Shown here: piece after piece, positions 47,830 to 49,794 of the stretch
How the letters are laid out: each line of letters starts with the position of its first letter
How positions within the stretch are numbered: the first letter of the stretch is position 1
Assembly (NCBI GenBank): GCA_019112785.1
Contig: DXIQ01000035.1
Coordinates: 1 to 49,794 of the forward strand
DNA length: 49,794 nucleotides
From: Candidatus Blautia stercorigallinarum
Lineage (GTDB): Bacteria; Bacillota; Clostridia; Lachnospirales; Lachnospiraceae
Direction: 5' to 3'
Notes under the pieces: model-generated
What the model was told of the DNA's origin: nothing
Seen by the model: the letters and a program-made list of their open reading frames with translations, nothing else
Database searches by the model: none
Made by a program: the position numbers and the translations under genes

Positions 47830-49205
47830 GATTTCTTCACCGCCTTTTCTCTCATTCTCTGCTTCACCAGATCCCTTGCCATTCTGGTCCGGAGGGTAAG
47901 CTCCCTCTTAGCCGGACACACATAGGAACAGCAGCCGCAGGCAATACACTCGCTGGCGTACAGTTTCTGGCACAAGTCATAATCTTCATTTAAATAGGCA
48001 AAATCGATCTGATAAGGGGTAAGTCCGGCAGGGCAGGCGTTTTTGCAGGCCTCGCAGCGGATACAGGGCTGCTCTTCATACCGGCTCTCCGGAAGGACCA
48101 GGATCCCGGAAGTATTCTTGGTGATATAAAACAGCTCCTCTTCTCCCTTCCAATGGGAAGCCACACATGGGCCGGTCATAGGACCGCCGGCAATGATCCG
48201 GTTCTTCTCTGTTGTGACTCCTCCGCACAGTTTTACCAGCTCTCTGGCGGAAGTCCCCACAGGCACCAGGAAATTTCCCGGATTTTTCACACAGCCTGTT
48301 ACTGTAACGATCCTGGAAGTCAGGGGTCTTTTTCCCAGTATCATATCTGCAGCTGCCTTTGCTGTTCCCACATTAGAAACGATCACCCCCACATCTCCAG
48401 GAAGACCTCCCATAGGTACCTCTCTTCCCAGAACGCTCTGGATCAGCTGCCGCTCTCCTCCCTGAGGATATCTGGCAGTCAGGGCCTTTACTTCCAGATC
48501 TTCTGACGGCTCCAGAATTCCCTGGCCTTTTATTTCTTCCAGGATCTTCCGGAGATTTTCAATTGCCGCCGGCTTATTATCCTCAATACATACATAAGCT
48601 TTTTTCGCTCCTGATGCTTTTAAAAGCAGCCGGACGCCGTTCCATAGTCCGTATCCCTGCTCTGTCATCAGACGATAGTCGCAGGTCAGAAAGGGTTCGC
48701 ATTCTGCGCCGTTGATCAGCAGGGCATCCATCTGTTTATCTGTCTCATATTTCCGGAAAGTGGGGAAGCCTGCTCCTCCCATACCGGTAAGGCCTCCTTC
48801 CCGGATACCTTCCAAGATTTCTTCCCGGTCAATTCCAGACAGGGAGATCCCCTTTTTTTCATAATCCTGTATCTGTCTTTCAGGCTCTTCCTGACGGCGG
48901 ATCACACAGGCAAGCATCTCTCTTCCCTGATTTTTTACCATTTCCGTCTTTATTACCTCTCCCGTAACACTGGCATGAAGAGGCGCCGCCATAAAAGCTT
49001 CCGGTTCTCCGATCTGCTGGCCTTCCCGGACATGATCCCCGGGCCTGACCTTCAGGCTGCAAGGCCCCCGAAAGGACTGTTCTGCCAGGATCGTCACTGT
49101 TTCCGGCCAGTATTCCCGTACCGGAACATCCATAGTCAGAGACTTATCATAACCATCGGTGGGATGGATTCCTCCCGGAAATCCTTTTGTCTCATCTAGG
49201 TGCAT
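47826..49205 (-). CDS. rnfC: RnfC-like iron-sulfur subunit
   Basis: RnfC is the cytosolic, membrane-associated NADH-binding subunit. The 459 residues show the N-terminal GFPGGIHP and APLHASVTGEV segments, the nucleotide/FMN-binding core with GLTGMGGAGFPTFRKY and NGAECEPFLTCDYRLM, an SLBB domain, and two [4Fe-4S] motifs (Cys381, 384, 387, 391 and Cys420, 423, 426, 430). It is the first gene of the short Rnf-like operon. Its N terminus is more divergent than that of standard RnfC. A GGAGG site precedes the ATG. Confidence 0.93.
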   Translation of the reverse strand: MHLDETKGFPGGIHPTDGYDKSLTMDVPVREYWPETVTILAEQSFRGPCSLKVRPGDHVREGQQIGEPEAFMAAPLHASVTGEVIKTEMVKNQGREMLACVIRRQEEPERQIQDYEKKGISLSGIDREEILEGIREGGLTGMGGAGFPTFRKYETDKQMDALLINGAECEPFLTCDYRLMTEQGYGLWNGVRLLLKASGAKKAYVCIEDNKPAAIENLRKILEEIKGQGILEPSEDLEVKALTARYPQGGERQLIQSVLGREVPMGGLPGDVGVIVSNVGTAKAAADMILGKRPLTSRIVTVTGCVKNPGNFLVPVGTSARELVKLCGGVTTEKNRIIAGGPMTGPCVASHWKGEEELFYITKNTSGILVLPESRYEEQPCIRCEACKNACPAGLTPYQIDFAYLNEDYDLCQKLYASECIACGCCSYVCPAKRELTLRTRMARDLVKQRMREKAVKKS

Positions 49206-49256
49206 ATTTCGTTTTCCTCCATCAAATATTTTGTTAAAAAATTGACGTACCTGAAT

Positions 49257-49285
49257 AGAATATCATACTGGAGTTGTTTACGCAA
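49257..49285 (-). promoter_or_regulatory. Candidate promoter of the Rnf-like operon
   Basis: TTGCGT (49280-49285) and TATTCT (49257-49262) on the minus strand have a 17-base spacer. The octamer TTTACGCA occurs twice in direct repeat (49277-49284, overlapping the -35, and 49301-49308), a possible operator. Confidence 0.45.
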
Positions 49286-49393
49286 GATTTTCCTTATAAT
49301 TTACGCATAAGATAGTATATGAAGATATGATCATTTTACCCGAAGATTCAGATATGAGCCCCCGCCGGGCAGAAGATCCGAAATTACCATATG

Positions 49394-49425
49394 AAAAAGC
49401 CCCGTAAACACTGGGTTTACGGGGC
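49394..49425 (-). terminator. Terminator after rplT
   Basis: GCCCCGTAAAC and GTTTACGGGGC form a perfect 11-bp stem with a five-base loop. On the minus strand it is followed by TTTTT. Confidence 0.93.
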
Positions 49426-49437
49426 CCTAAAAACCGA

Positions 49438-49794
49438 TTAAGCTAATTTGCTCTTAGCCAGTTCTGCCAGAGTTGTGAATCCCTCTGCGTCGTTGATAGC
49501 CATGTCAGCCAGAACTTTTCTGTTCAGGTCAACGTTAGCCAGCTTTAAGCCGTGCATGAATTTGCTGTAGGATAAGCCGTTCATTCTTGCTGCAGCGTTG
49601 ATACGAGCGATCCACAGCTGTCTGAACTGACGTTTTCTCTGCTTTCTTCCTGCGTAGGAGCTAGCCAGAGCTCTCATTACAGACTGTTTTGCTACTCTAT
49701 ACTGTTTGGAACGGGCTCCTCTGTAGCCCTTAGCCATTTTTAATACTCTGTTATGTTTCTTCTTAGCGTTTAATCCGCCTTTAATTCTTGCCAT
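49438..49794 (-). CDS. rplT: 50S ribosomal protein L20
   Basis: The 118-residue protein begins [19 protein letters not shown] and has the highly basic L20 sequence along its full length. L20 binds 23S rRNA early in 50S assembly. The ATG is the last codon of the window, so the gene is complete but its upstream neighbours (usually infC and rpmI) lie outside. A strong terminator follows. Confidence 0.98.
   Translation of the reverse strand: MARIKGGLNAKKKHNRVLKMAKGYRGARSKQYRVAKQSVMRALASSYAGRKQRKRQFRQLWIARINAAARMNGLSYSKFMHGLKLANVDLNRKVLADMAINDAEGFTTLAELAKSKLA

Overview
The window looks like the chromosome of a strictly anaerobic, low-to-moderate G+C Firmicute, most probably a gut Lachnospiraceae member. 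The grounds are the protein flavours (a pyruvate:ferredoxin oxidoreductase start, a B. subtilis YkpA-like ABC-F protein, a DUF5688 protein, MoxR/DUF58/transglutaminase and Rnf genes), strong AGGAGG-type ribosome sites and clean TTGACA-17-TATAAT-type promoters. Most of the window is ordinary chromosome. I see no prophage, transposase or CRISPR array.

Layout. 1-2.5 kb: the start of a PFOR gene, an Rrf2 regulator with three clustered cysteines, and an ABC-F ATPase. 2.5-6.4 kb: an AraC regulator divergent from uxuA-uxuB (hexuronate catabolism). 6.4-8.95 kb: an orphan receiver protein, then queT-queF-queC behind a preQ1-I riboswitch. 9-16 kb: two small unknown or membrane proteins, a Fluc fluoride channel, MetA (Glu111, acetyl-CoA type), cardiolipin synthase, an atypical NAD-dependent DNA ligase and RluF. 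16-20.9 kb: a choline-binding-like repeat protein, an SH3b protein, tRNA-Arg(CCG), a DUF5688 protein, EF-P and YqeG. 21-26 kb: citrate synthase, topoisomerase III, and DAHP synthase preceded by a Tyr/Phe-rich leader peptide and attenuator. 26-35.4 kb: a moxR-DUF58-transglutaminase operon converging on a MarR-controlled heterodimeric ABC exporter, with two tandem giant hairpins between them. 35.6-43 kb: a glycosyltransferase flanked by inverted copies of a small hairpin repeat, then alaA, a MATE pump, a chorismate mutase-shikimate kinase fusion and aroE, then rarA and a zinc-ribbon membrane protein. 43-43.4 kb: a compact type I toxin-antitoxin module. 43.5-49.2 kb: apbE converging on an unusual short Rnf-like operon (rnfC, rnfD, rnfG with an inserted internal duplication, and a cysteine-depleted RnfA/E-like protein). 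The window ends with rplT.

How they work together. The aromatic pathway is represented twice: DAHP synthase, the entry enzyme, appears to be controlled by ribosome-mediated attenuation sensing Tyr and Phe, while AroE and the CM-SK fusion sit in a separate operon with an aminotransferase. ApbE is the expected flavin-attaching partner of RnfD and RnfG. The queuosine genes lack queD and queE here, and QueT plus the riboswitch suggest that salvage supplements synthesis.

The observations most worth following up are: (1) the aromatic leader peptide and attenuator; (2) the holin-like toxin with its convergent antisense RNA, whose two transcripts have homologous 5' leaders; (3) the tandem hairpin elements whose 21-bp outer stems differ at seven positions, all compensated; and (4) the reduced Rnf-like operon with no RnfB and no intramembrane cysteine motif.
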